Assembly: GCA_016297405.1 (NCBI GenBank)
Contig: JAEDGP010000002.1
Span: 8,755 to 72,754, forward strand
Source: Treponema sp.
GTDB taxonomy: Bacteria; Spirochaetota; Spirochaetia; Treponematales; Treponemataceae
DNA: 64,000 nucleotides
Direction of reading: 5' to 3'
The translations under genes and the position numbers were made by a program. Below, piece by piece: positions 45,558-52,858 of this stretch. Numbering within the stretch: the stretch's first letter is position 1; every line of letters starts with the position of its first letter. The notes under the pieces were generated by a model that was not told where the DNA came from, ran no database searches, and worked only from the letters and a program-made list of their open reading frames with translations.

Positions 45558-46091
45558 ATGGCAAAACGAACTCTTGAAGAAATAGAAAAAGAAATCCAGC
45601 AGACAAAGGCAGAGCTTTTGGATGTTCATGGAACAGAAACCGAAGTATATGCACGCATCGTAGGTTACTATCGTGCAGTCAAAAATTGGAACAAAGGCAA
45701 AAGAGATGAATTCGACAGCCGTAAAATGTTCAATATTTCTGCCCCAAATGAATACACTTTTGCAACTGAAAAAACTGCCACAAAGCTTCAGGAAAAAGTT
45801 GAGCACAAATCAGAAACCGCCCCAGAAAAATCTTTATTCTACGAACTGTACACAAGAGATAAATGTCCAAACTGCCCTCCAGTGTGCAACTACATGAAGA
45901 GCATCATCATGAATGGAACTATCATTGACGTTGATACCGAAGAAGGACTTTCCCATGCTGCCAGAAACGGTGTTTTCGCCTCTCCAACGGTAATATTCTA
46001 CAACGCAGATGGAACAGAAATTTACAGAAGCCACAGCGTAGAGGAACTGGAAGAATTCATCAGAAAAGTTCCAGTCCAGGTTGCATCATAG
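45558..46091 (+). CDS. separate glycyl-radical subunit of NrdD fused to a thioredoxin-fold domain
   Basis: 177 residues. A charged N-terminal helix (TLEEIEKEIQQTKAELLDV) is followed by EVYARIVGYYRAVKNWNKGK, the glycyl-radical loop of thermotogal-type NrdD, with Gly36 as the radical site. After a linker a thioredoxin or glutaredoxin fold runs from about 92 to 175. It has KCPNCPPVC (Cys103, Cys106, Cys110) and a cis-Pro loop ASPTVIFY. The family knowledge is that NrdD normally holds this loop at its own C-terminus. Here the loop has its own promoter, its own SD GGGAGG and a different frame. ATG at 45558 is preferred over a GTG 12 nt upstream. Confidence 0.88.
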   Translation: MAKRTLEEIEKEIQQTKAELLDVHGTETEVYARIVGYYRAVKNWNKGKRDEFDSRKMFNISAPNEYTFATEKTATKLQEKVEHKSETAPEKSLFYELYTRDKCPNCPPVCNYMKSIIMNGTIIDVDTEEGLSHAARNGVFASPTVIFYNADGTEIYRSHSVEELEEFIRKVPVQVAS

Positions 46092-46109
46092 TAAAAAAAA
46101 AGCTTTAAG

Positions 46110-46835
46110 ATGTCAGAAGAAAAAATATGTCACCTTGTAAAAACAAGTCTTGTTGACTTTCCTTACCACGTTAGTTGTGCCGTTTTTTTTCCTGGCTGCA
46201 ACCTTCGCTGCCCTTATTGCTACAACAAATCCCTTGCTGTTCCCTCAGAACAGGATACACAAAGCTCAGACATGGTTAGTTTTTCAGAGCTTGAGGATTT
46301 CCTTCTAAAACGCAAAAACGTACTTACAGGTATTGTGTTTTCAGGTGGCGAAGCACTGATGCATAAAGATACGGTCAAGTTAATAAAAATGTCCAAAAAA
46401 ATTGGCTATAAAGTGAAACTTGACACAAATGGTACTCTTCCAGACAAGCTGGAATCTCTGTTTTTAGACCCGACCACAAAACCAGACTATCTTGCCATCG
46501 ACATTAAAACATCTCCATCAAAATACAAAGATCTGATTCCCCTAAGTCCTTCGGATTTTGAAGAACGTCTTACTAAAACGCTGAAAATCGCATTTTCAAT
46601 GCCATTAGACAACCTGGAGATAAGGACAGTGCTTGTTCCTTCACTTGTTGTTCACGAAGACCTGAAAAATATCGCCTCTTTTCTGCCAGAAAAATGCAAA
46701 TGGTTCCTGTCAAGATTCAAAAGCGGCAATTGCCTTGATGAACATTTCAATACCATTGCCCCATACTCACAGACAGAAATAGATCTTCTGGTGGAATATG
46801 CAAAAAGATTTATCAGTGACGCGAAACTAAGATAA
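46110..46835 (+). CDS. nrdG: class III RNR activase (radical SAM)
   Basis: Generates the glycyl radical using S-adenosylmethionine and a [4Fe-4S] cluster. The CxxxCxxC motif is PGCNLRCPYC (Cys30, Cys34, Cys37), followed by VFSGGEALMH and LDTNGTLPD. At 241 residues it belongs to the longer NrdG/PflA-like group. It is the third gene of the nrdD cluster, 18 nt after the glycyl-radical protein gene, and its natural substrate is probably Gly36 of that protein. The SD is weak. Confidence 0.93.
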   Translation: MSEEKICHLVKTSLVDFPYHVSCAVFFPGCNLRCPYCYNKSLAVPSEQDTQSSDMVSFSELEDFLLKRKNVLTGIVFSGGEALMHKDTVKLIKMSKKIGYKVKLDTNGTLPDKLESLFLDPTTKPDYLAIDIKTSPSKYKDLIPLSPSDFEERLTKTLKIAFSMPLDNLEIRTVLVPSLVVHEDLKNIASFLPEKCKWFLSRFKSGNCLDEHFNTIAPYSQTEIDLLVEYAKRFISDAKLR

Positions 46836-46881
46836 AAACTATAAAAAAATATGGAAATATTTAAAAATTCAAGATTTTCTA

Positions 46882-46910
46882 TTGACTCTTTCTAACAATT
46901 CTAGTAGTAT
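46882..46910 (+). promoter_or_regulatory. promoter of the CAU-anticodon tRNA
   Basis: TTGACT (46882-46887), 17-bp spacer, TAGTAT (46905-46910). The transcript would start about 8 nt before the mature tRNA. The tRNA-His near the window end has the same TTGACT element. Confidence 0.65.
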
Positions 46911-46924
46911 ACTATACATCGCTT

Positions 46925-46997
46925 GGGGGTCTAGCTCAGTCGGTAGAGCACACGGCTCATATCCGTGATGTCATAGGTTCAATCCCTATGGCCCCTA
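46925..46997 (+). tRNA. tRNA with CAU anticodon (elongator Met or Ile2)
   Basis: A full cloverleaf of 73 nt. The acceptor GGGGGTC pairs with GGCCCCT (one G-U at each end). The D arm is GCTC...GAGC, the anticodon arm CACGG/CCGTG around CTCATAT, and the T arm ATAGG/CCTAT around TTCAATC. It ends with discriminator A and no encoded CCA. The three GC pairs of an initiator stem are absent, so it is elongator Met or lysidine-type Ile. Which of the two cannot be decided from the sequence alone. Confidence 0.93.
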
Positions 46998-46998
46998 T

Positions 46999-47027
46999 AA
47001 AGGCTTGCATATCGCAAGCCTTTTTTT
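46999..47027 (+). terminator. terminator after the tRNA
   Basis: AAAGGCTTGC (46999-47008) pairs with GCAAGCCTTT (47014-47023) over a 5-nt loop, and the T run continues to 47027. Confidence 0.9.
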
Positions 47028-47048
47028 TATTCGAAAACCTGATTACAC

Positions 47049-47106
47049 TTTATATTTTTTTATACAATTTTATATTTTTCTATATTATTTTATATTTTTT
47101 TAAATC
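47049..47106 (+). repeat. three near-identical ~20-bp AT repeats upstream of argF
   Basis: The unit TTTATATTTTT recurs at about 47049, 47069 and 47089, a spacing of two helical turns. Phased T-tracts of this kind bend DNA. Its position upstream of the argF promoter suggests an activating or insulating role; that is inference. Confidence 0.5.
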
Positions 47107-47146
47107 TTAGTTGCAGATTGGTGTTGTAAGAACAAACCAGATACTA

Positions 47147-47175
47147 TGGACATGGGTAAAAAAAACAATTATTAT
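47147..47175 (+). promoter_or_regulatory. promoter of argF, probably leaderless
   Basis: TGGACA (47147-47152), 17-bp spacer, TATTAT (47170-47175), with the ATG at 47184 eight nt after the -10 box. A second possible promoter (TTGGTG 47118, TACTAT 47142) would give a 30-nt leader. Confidence 0.5.
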
Positions 47176-47183
47176 GGATATCC

Positions 47184-48128
47184 ATGGAAACATTCAAAGC
47201 ACCATTTAAAGGTCGTTCCCTTCTCAACTGGATCGACTGGACACCAGCAGAAATAGAAAAATTGCTGGATATTGCATTTCAGGTAAAAGCAGAATCACAT
47301 AGAAATGAAATTCACCAGAGATTCATGGGCAAAACAATTGCGCTGATTTTTGAAAAAAGGTCAACTCGTACCCGCAGCTCATTTGAAACTGCATTTGGAG
47401 AGGAAGGCGGTCATCCAGTATTCATGTCCACCGATGACATTCAGCTTGGAGGCAAGGAATCCGTAAAAGACACCGCAAGAGTCCTTGGAAGAATGTTCAG
47501 TGCCATTGAATTCAGGGGATTCAAGCAGGAACATGTAGAACAGCTTGCACAATTTTCAGGCATTCCTGTCATCAATGGACTTACAGACGAATTCCATCCT
47601 ACACAAGCCCTTGCCGACATTATGACTCTCAAAGAAAATTTCGAAACACTCAAAGGTCTTCACCTGGCTTATTGTGGAGACGGAAGAAACAATGTCGCCC
47701 GCTCACTCATGCTGATTTGTGCAAAAATGGGCATAAATTTTTCAATCTTTAGTCCAAAAGAACTGTTCCCAGATCAGCAGATTTGTAAAATTTGTGAACC
47801 TTTTGCGCAAAATTCTGGTGCAAAAATCCAGATTAGTGATAAAATTGATGTAATAAAAGGTGCCGATGCCCTTTATACAGATGTTTGGGTTTCAATGGGA
47901 GAAGAAGCTCTCAAAGAACAGCGAGTAAAATTGCTGACTCCTTTCCAAATTAACAGCGACTTGATGAAAGCAACTGGAAAGAGCAGTACAATCTTCATGC
48001 ACTGTCTGCCTGCCGTAAAAGGACAGGAAGTTACAGAAGAAGTATTTGAAAGCACAGCTTCCAGAGTTTGGGACGAAGCCGAAAACAGAAAACACACAAT
48101 CAAAGCAATTATGCTTGGATTGATCTAA
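47184..48128 (+). CDS. argF: ornithine carbamoyltransferase
   Basis: Converts ornithine and carbamoyl phosphate to citrulline, or the reverse in arginine catabolism. Motifs: FEKRSTRTRSSFE (carbamoyl-phosphate site STRTR), EFHPTQALADIMT, DVWVSMGEE and MHCLPAVKGQEV (HCLP). 314 residues, complete. No other arginine gene is near, so whether it works in synthesis or in the deiminase pathway cannot be told. A secreted protein gene follows after 16 nt. Confidence 0.95.
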   Translation: METFKAPFKGRSLLNWIDWTPAEIEKLLDIAFQVKAESHRNEIHQRFMGKTIALIFEKRSTRTRSSFETAFGEEGGHPVFMSTDDIQLGGKESVKDTARVLGRMFSAIEFRGFKQEHVEQLAQFSGIPVINGLTDEFHPTQALADIMTLKENFETLKGLHLAYCGDGRNNVARSLMLICAKMGINFSIFSPKELFPDQQICKICEPFAQNSGAKIQISDKIDVIKGADALYTDVWVSMGEEALKEQRVKLLTPFQINSDLMKATGKSSTIFMHCLPAVKGQEVTEEVFESTASRVWDEAENRKHTIKAIMLGLI

Positions 48129-48144
48129 CAGAGAGGAAAATAAA

Positions 48145-48582
48145 ATGAAAAAAATCATCTGTTCTTTGATTGCCTCAGCAATTTTCGCATGTGCAGCATT
48201 CGCCGTACCTACAGAATATAACGAAAGCCATAAAGAAAACTGGTCTGAGATTTCTTATTTCCAGGTTCCAATCTATAAGGTTCTTGATTCAAAAGACGGA
48301 TATGTTATCATCTATGCAAAAAACCGTGTTGGAGTCGGAAAAACTGTAATCCCTAAGAAATGGGCAAAAAATTCAACAGAAAATCCACGCAAACTCAGAA
48401 TACAAAGCATCGGATCTGGAAAGTTGAAGCCATTCATGACAGTTGTACAAAAGTCTGGTGAATTCAACCATGTTATCCTTACACTTCCAAAAAACAAGTC
48501 TGATCCTGTCTGGGGTGTTGTAGACTACAGAAAAGAAGTAGAAGGCACAGACAAAGAAACTTTGGAAGAGCTTGATTTATAA
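48145..48582 (+). CDS. small exported protein of unknown function
   Basis: 145 residues with a clean signal peptide (IICSLIASAIFACAAFA, cleaved before VPTEYN). The mature part is a beta-rich domain (YKVLDSKDGYVIIYAKNRVG) without a known motif. SD GAGAGGA precedes the ATG at good spacing. It follows argF by 16 nt and precedes a strong terminator, so it ends the argF transcript. Confidence 0.75.
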   Translation: MKKIICSLIASAIFACAAFAVPTEYNESHKENWSEISYFQVPIYKVLDSKDGYVIIYAKNRVGVGKTVIPKKWAKNSTENPRKLRIQSIGSGKLKPFMTVVQKSGEFNHVILTLPKNKSDPVWGVVDYRKEVEGTDKETLEELDL

Positions 48583-48663
48583 TGATACAAGTCAATGACA
48601 GCTTGCAAAATGCGCCTGTCCTTGTCTTATTTTGGGTTTATTTAACCCTCTAAAAACTTACAG

Positions 48664-48697
48664 AAAAGCTGTTTCTTAGGGGAACAGCTTTTTTTTT
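48664..48697 (+). terminator. terminator of the argF transcript
   Basis: AAAAGCTGTT (48664-48673) pairs with AACAGCTTTT (48683-48692), 10 bp, followed by more T. Confidence 0.88.
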
Positions 48698-48714
48698 GAA
48701 ACGGAAAAAAACAG

Positions 48715-49701
48715 ATGACACTTATTACACAAGAACAGGCAGAAAATTTCAGAAAATTCATACTTAATCACAACTATTTTTTTGTCGTCGGACATAAAGA
48801 ACCAGACGGCGACTGTATCGCATCATGTCTCGGAATCCAAAAAATCCTTAAAAACCTTGGCAGATCATGCCAATTACTTTCTGCAGGTCCGTTCAAGCGA
48901 ATAGAGATAAAAAAATATGAAAATCTATTTACATCCGAAATGGATTTTCTTACCGATTCTGAAAGAAAAAAAGCCGGTTTGATTATCTGCGACTGTTCTG
49001 AGTTGAGTCGACTTGGTGATATCGACGGTGACTTAACTGACCTTGATACATTCATAATCGATCACCACAAGACTGCCGACGTGAAAGACAAAGAAAAAGC
49101 GATTATTGACCCTCAGACACCAGCCGCCTCCCTTCTGGTCCAGCAGATTTTTGAATTGCTTGGAGGCGAACTTGACGAAAATATTGCTTCAGTACTTTAT
49201 TTTGGAACGATGACGGATACAGGTTTTTTCCGTTTTCTTTCCTCAAATGATAGCGATGCCCTTATTTGCATTTCCAGACTGGTAAAAGCTGGTGCAGACC
49301 CTAGAAAAACCTATGATTTGATTACAAGCGGAAAATCATGGCAGACAAGAAAACTTTTGGGCGTAATGCTGGACCATGCAAAGCCTTATCTTGATGGAAA
49401 ACTAATCGTTACTTACGAAACGATGGAAGACACATGGAAATATGGACAGGATGGCAGGGACTCAGATGCATTGTACCAGGCACTTCTATGCGTAAAAGGC
49501 GTGGAAGCAGTAGCCTTTGTCAGACAAGAAACTGAATACAACTGTACTGCAGGTCTCAGGTCAAAAGATAACGTTGATGTAAGCATTGTCGCTTCAAAAT
49601 TCGGAGGCGGCGGCCATAAAAATGCTTCAGGATTGAGTACAGAGGGAAAGCTCGATACCTTGATTCCTTCAATAGTAAAGGAATTTGCAAGAATAATGTA
49701 A
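48715..49701 (+). CDS. DHH/DHHA1 phosphoesterase (NrnA-like)
   Basis: Probably degrades short RNA (nanoRNA), pAp or linear dinucleotides. DHH motifs: VVGHKEPDGDCIAS, FIIDHHKTAD, and the DHHA1 signature KFGGGGHKNASG. At 328 residues it matches NrnA. A role in clearing c-di-AMP breakdown products (pApA) made through the cdaA gene of this window is possible but inferred. The SD is weak. It stands between a terminator and a sigma-54 promoter. Confidence 0.88.
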   Translation: MTLITQEQAENFRKFILNHNYFFVVGHKEPDGDCIASCLGIQKILKNLGRSCQLLSAGPFKRIEIKKYENLFTSEMDFLTDSERKKAGLIICDCSELSRLGDIDGDLTDLDTFIIDHHKTADVKDKEKAIIDPQTPAASLLVQQIFELLGGELDENIASVLYFGTMTDTGFFRFLSSNDSDALICISRLVKAGADPRKTYDLITSGKSWQTRKLLGVMLDHAKPYLDGKLIVTYETMEDTWKYGQDGRDSDALYQALLCVKGVEAVAFVRQETEYNCTAGLRSKDNVDVSIVASKFGGGGHKNASGLSTEGKLDTLIPSIVKEFARIM

Positions 49702-49713
49702 TAAAATCAATAC

Positions 49714-49730
49714 TTGGCACGAAACTTGCT
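49714..49730 (+). promoter_or_regulatory. sigma-54 (RpoN) promoter
   Basis: TTGGCACGAAACTTGCT fits the -24/-12 consensus TTGGCACG-N4-TTGCW at every key base. GG (49716-49717) and GC (49728-49729) are exactly 12 bp apart. The start point would be near 49741, about 27 nt before the ATG at 49768. Confidence 0.88.
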
Positions 49731-49767
49731 TTAATCTCCTGCAGATAACAAAAACAGGAGATTATCA

Positions 49768-50772
49768 ATGACAAAAAACAAATTTACAGTAAACGAACTT
49801 CCACAACTTATCCAGGAAGGAAAAATCACAAAAAAGCAGGCGGTCGATTTTCTTGCAGAAGAAGTGCTGCGTGCTCCTTATCACTATGGAATAAACCTTT
49901 TGGACGAAGAAGCGCTTAGCGAACTTTCACTAAGGATTCTCCAGAACTCATATTTTCTTTTCGATCACTACAAAGCAGATTGCGGAAAATTTTCCACCTA
50001 TTTCTGTTCATTTTTAAAATTCCAGATTATGTCCATAAAGAGGGATTTCATAAATGATGTAAGCAAAGACAAAACATTGAAAAACATTCAGGAACAGGAA
50101 CTGGAATACTCTCAAATCGACAACAATTCTGAAGATTCCAAAAAACTAATTACGCTTACAGCCTGCAACCTTTCCCAAAAGGAAAAAGCGCCATACATAA
50201 GGAAATCAGATAAAAATCTTATTGAATCCATAGTGGAACAATCAGACTGGCAAAACATTATGGAAAGAACGCACTTTGAAAAACTCATGACAGACAGAAG
50301 AAACAGCCAGAAATTTCGAAAAATCGTGCTGGTTCTTGCCTTAAAATACAGCTATTACCTGCACGAAATACACATAAAGAACATAAGCGAATTTTGCGAA
50401 ATTAACGAAGACGAACTGTTCAACATCATAAATGCCATCTGTAAAAGCCTTAAAACAAAATCCAGGAAGGTTGAGAAGCAAATTCAAAGGAGGGATTACC
50501 TTTACTATTTACATAAGAAATATCTACAAAAACTCCAGGAAACCTACGTAAGCGAAAGCAGGATTTGCAGCTACAGAAAACTTTACGATCTTCACACAAA
50601 AAAATGGACAGAGAAAAACCAGTCATTCGAAAAGAATGCCATAAAGATTTGTCCTTCCAACAAGACAATCGCAAAAATCCTTGGAATATGCGAGCGGCAG
50701 GTAGGCTATTACCTGAACCACGCCATGACAATCAGCGAAATAGATTTTTTAAAAAAGGATTTAGCCGAATAA
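49768..50772 (+). CDS. sigma-70-like regulatory protein behind a sigma-54 promoter
   Basis: 334 residues, no membrane segment. Residues about 55-95 read like sigma region 2 (FDHYKADCGKFSTYFCSFLK followed by FQIMSIKRDFIND). The C-terminus holds a helix-turn-helix NKTIAKILGICERQVGYYLN like region 4. Between them is a helical, Lys-rich stretch of about 200 residues. Sigma or sigma-like function is inferred. The gene has CAGGAG before its ATG and is preceded by a perfect RpoN promoter. It could be an alternative sigma factor or a phage-type relative. rdgB follows with its own promoter. Confidence 0.6.
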   Translation: MTKNKFTVNELPQLIQEGKITKKQAVDFLAEEVLRAPYHYGINLLDEEALSELSLRILQNSYFLFDHYKADCGKFSTYFCSFLKFQIMSIKRDFINDVSKDKTLKNIQEQELEYSQIDNNSEDSKKLITLTACNLSQKEKAPYIRKSDKNLIESIVEQSDWQNIMERTHFEKLMTDRRNSQKFRKIVLVLALKYSYYLHEIHIKNISEFCEINEDELFNIINAICKSLKTKSRKVEKQIQRRDYLYYLHKKYLQKLQETYVSESRICSYRKLYDLHTKKWTEKNQSFEKNAIKICPSNKTIAKILGICERQVGYYLNHAMTISEIDFLKKDLAE

Positions 50773-50774
50773 TG

Positions 50775-50803
50775 TGGACTTGATTTGCCGTTTTTGGTAG
50801 AAC
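50775..50803 (+). promoter_or_regulatory. promoter of rdgB, probably leaderless
   Basis: TGGACT (50775-50780), 17-bp spacer, TAGAAC (50798-50803). The ATG at 50810 is 6 nt after the -10 box. It overlaps the end of the preceding gene. Confidence 0.45.
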
Positions 50804-50809
50804 ATACTC

Positions 50810-51487
50810 ATGAAGATTTATCTAGCTACAGGAAACATGAATAAAAAAAGGGAAATGGTCCAGATTCTTAGGGGACACCAGATTGTAGTTCCAAAGGATG
50901 AAGGTATCCAGTTTGATCCCATCGAAAACGGTACAACCTTTTATGAAAACAGCATAATAAAGGCTAAGTCACTCTACGAAATCGTTCAGCAGCCAGTGAT
51001 TGCCGATGATTCAGGAATAAGCGTAGATGCTTTGGATGGACTTCCGGGCATCTACTCTGCCCGTTATGGCGGTCCAAACTTTCATCAGGGAAAGCCAGAC
51101 GGACAGAAGACCCCTCAAGAAGATCAGAACAGGTTCTTGATCCAGGAACTCAATGATGCTCTTTCCACAGGAAAAATTGATTCAAAAAAATTCCAGAATG
51201 GACCTCGTTCAGCTCATTACACATGTGCCATGGTATTATATCTTGGACATGACAGAGTTTACGTTGCCCAGGACACTATGGAAGGGACCCTTGTGGAAAA
51301 GATAGAAGATGCAAGAGGAAACGGCGGCTTTGGCTATGATCCGTTATTCTTCCTTCCTCAATTTGGGAAAACTGCGGCTGAACTTTCTGCAGACCAGAAA
51401 AACGCAATTTCCCACCGAGGAAAAGCAACAAGGGCACTGGTTGCATTAATAAATTCGCTGGAACTGGAAAAAGAAAATAAAATTTAA
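50810..51487 (+). CDS. rdgB: dITP/XTP pyrophosphatase
   Basis: Hydrolyses non-canonical purine triphosphates before DNA polymerases use them. Start MKIYLATGNMNKKREM, then PVIADDSGISVDALDG, GIYSARYGG, GGFGYDPLFF and ISHRGKATRAL are all Ham1/RdgB signatures. At 225 residues it carries a short insert before the core VYVAQDT segment. A sigma-28 promoter for flaB follows closely. Confidence 0.95.
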   Translation: MKIYLATGNMNKKREMVQILRGHQIVVPKDEGIQFDPIENGTTFYENSIIKAKSLYEIVQQPVIADDSGISVDALDGLPGIYSARYGGPNFHQGKPDGQKTPQEDQNRFLIQELNDALSTGKIDSKKFQNGPRSAHYTCAMVLYLGHDRVYVAQDTMEGTLVEKIEDARGNGGFGYDPLFFLPQFGKTAAELSADQKNAISHRGKATRALVALINSLELEKENKI

Positions 51488-51498
51488 AAAAAAAACAT

Positions 51499-51527
51499 TA
51501 AAGTTTTTTGCCATATATTCCGATAAT
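51499..51527 (+). promoter_or_regulatory. sigma-28 (FliA) promoter of the first flaB
   Basis: TAAAGTTT (51499-51506) and CCGATAAT (51520-51527) match the flagellar consensus TAAAGTTT-N11-GCCGATAA, with one extra base in the spacer. The leader to the ATG at 51678 is about 140 nt. Confidence 0.8.
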
Positions 51528-51632
51528 GTATTAGAAATGTAGCAAAATAAAAGGATTTCGTTTTGTTCTTTTCTATTGCAGAAATGTGCTGATGCAGCCT
51601 TGTAAACACAGATGCACATTTTTGCAAAATAC

Positions 51633-51671
51633 GGGCAGCAAGGACGTTGCCCTTTTGACATTCCAAGGAGG
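51633..51671 (+). promoter_or_regulatory. putative CsrA-binding sites in the flaB leader
   Basis: GGGCAGC (51633-51639) and GTTGCCC (51646-51652) pair over 7 bp including one G-U. The 6-nt loop is AAGGAC, so the CsrA core GGA is exposed. A second site, AAGGA (51665-51669), overlaps the Shine-Dalgarno AAGGAGG. This two-site layout is that of the B. subtilis hag leader. A further AAGGA lies at 51551. Confidence 0.65.
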
Positions 51672-51677
51672 AATATT

Positions 51678-52538
51678 ATGGTCATCAACCACAACATGTC
51701 GGCAATGTATGCCAATCGTCAGCTGGGAGTCACAGGACTCGGAATCTCTAAAGACATGGAAAAATTGTCTTCAGGAGAAAAAATTAATCGCGCTGGAGAC
51801 GATGCTTCAGGACTTGCAGTTTCTGAAAAAATGCGTGCTCAGATTCGCGGTTTGAACCAGGCTTCACAGAACGCAGCAAATGGTATCAGCTTCATTCAGA
51901 CAACTGAAGGATATCTTCAGGAAACAACTGACATCATGCAGCGCATCCGTGAACTGGCAGTTCAGTCATCAAACGGAATCTACAGCGATGAAGATCGCAT
52001 GCAGATTCAGGTTGAAATCTCAGCTTTGGTTTCAGAAGTAGACCGCATCGCAAGTTCAGCTCAGTTTAACGGCATGAACATGCTCACAGGTCGCTTTGCT
52101 ATGCCAACAGGTGAAAATGTTGTTACTGGTTCTATGTGGTTCCACATTGGTGCTAACATGGATCAGCGCATGCAGGTTTACATCGGTACTATGTCAGCAA
52201 CAGCTCTTGGTATCCGTGAAGTCGGCACAGAAACAAAAATTTCACTTGCTACACCGGAAGATGCCAACCGCGCTATCGGAACTATCGATGAAGGTCTTAA
52301 GAAGATTAACAAACAGCGTGCAGACCTCGGTGCTTACCAGAACCGTATGGAATACTCTGTAAAAGGACTTGATATCTCTGCTGAAAACCTTCAGGCTTCT
52401 GAATCACGCATCCGTGATACAGACATGGCTTCTCAGATGGTTTCATTCACAAAGAACTCTGTGCTTCAGCAGGCTGGAACTGCTATGTTGGCTCAGGCTA
52501 ACACAATGTCACAGAATGTCTTGTCTTTACTGAGATAG
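51678..52538 (+). CDS. flaB: flagellin FlaB, first copy
   Basis: Core protein of the periplasmic flagellar filament. 286 residues, starting [15 protein letters not shown]. The conserved D0/D1 N-terminal segment [20 protein letters not shown] and the C-terminal [17 protein letters not shown] are standard flagellin. There is no signal peptide, as expected for export by the flagellar type III route. The ATG at 51678 follows AAGGAGG by 6 nt. A sigma-28 promoter and a GGA-hairpin leader precede it. A 17-bp perfect hairpin follows the stop. The second copy, at 52859, is closely similar. Confidence 0.97.
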   Translation: MVINHNMSAMYANRQLGVTGLGISKDMEKLSSGEKINRAGDDASGLAVSEKMRAQIRGLNQASQNAANGISFIQTTEGYLQETTDIMQRIRELAVQSSNGIYSDEDRMQIQVEISALVSEVDRIASSAQFNGMNMLTGRFAMPTGENVVTGSMWFHIGANMDQRMQVYIGTMSATALGIREVGTETKISLATPEDANRAIGTIDEGLKKINKQRADLGAYQNRMEYSVKGLDISAENLQASESRIRDTDMASQMVSFTKNSVLQQAGTAMLAQANTMSQNVLSLLR

Positions 52539-52858
52539 TGTATTATAATTTTTAACAAAGTGGATCTTATCCACTTTGTTAAAAATGCGCGGTGTATTGT
52601 CTCTTATCTACCCTACTCCTCACCCACATTAAATTTGACACTATCGGACATGTATTCAGACATGTTTTTGTTCTTTGACAAGAGTGCCTTTCATTTGCCT
52701 TAGTGGCGGCAGAAAAAGTAAGTTTGCATTCAGACTTACTTTTTCTGCCGTAAGGTTCTGAAAATGAAACAGGGGGCGCAAAACCTGTTTCATTCCACAC
52801 CAAGGCAGATTATGCAGAACATGATGTACTGCTTTTAATTGACATGGAGGGCACAACT
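52539..52858 (+). repeat. structured non-coding block between the flaB genes
   Basis: A 320-bp stretch with three long perfect inverted repeats: a 17-bp stem with 3-nt loop (52549-52585), a 17-bp stem with 10-nt loop (52707-52750) and an 11-bp stem with 10-nt loop (52763-52794). A direct repeat GACATGT occurs near 52647 and 52661. Open frames across it are explained by the repeats. The first hairpin probably ends or stabilises the flaB transcript. The rest resembles a dispersed repeat. The last 40 nt hold the second flaB's ribosome site. No clear promoter is seen. Confidence 0.6.

Noticed and set aside
43379..46091. The nrdD split as a sequencing frameshift
   Set aside because: The gap has a TAA stop, a promoter, a strong SD and new charged helices on both sides. 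Simply shifting the frame would not join the two parts cleanly.
46925..46997. Initiator tRNA-fMet
   Set aside because: The anticodon stem lacks the three consecutive GC pairs next to the loop.
47049..47106. AT repeats as an origin of replication
   Set aside because: No DnaA boxes were seen and no dnaA or dnaN is near; phased T-tracts before argF are enough to explain them.
52579..52856. Minus-strand open frames between the flaB genes
   Set aside because: They run through perfect inverted repeats and have no ribosome site. The frames come from the repeats.
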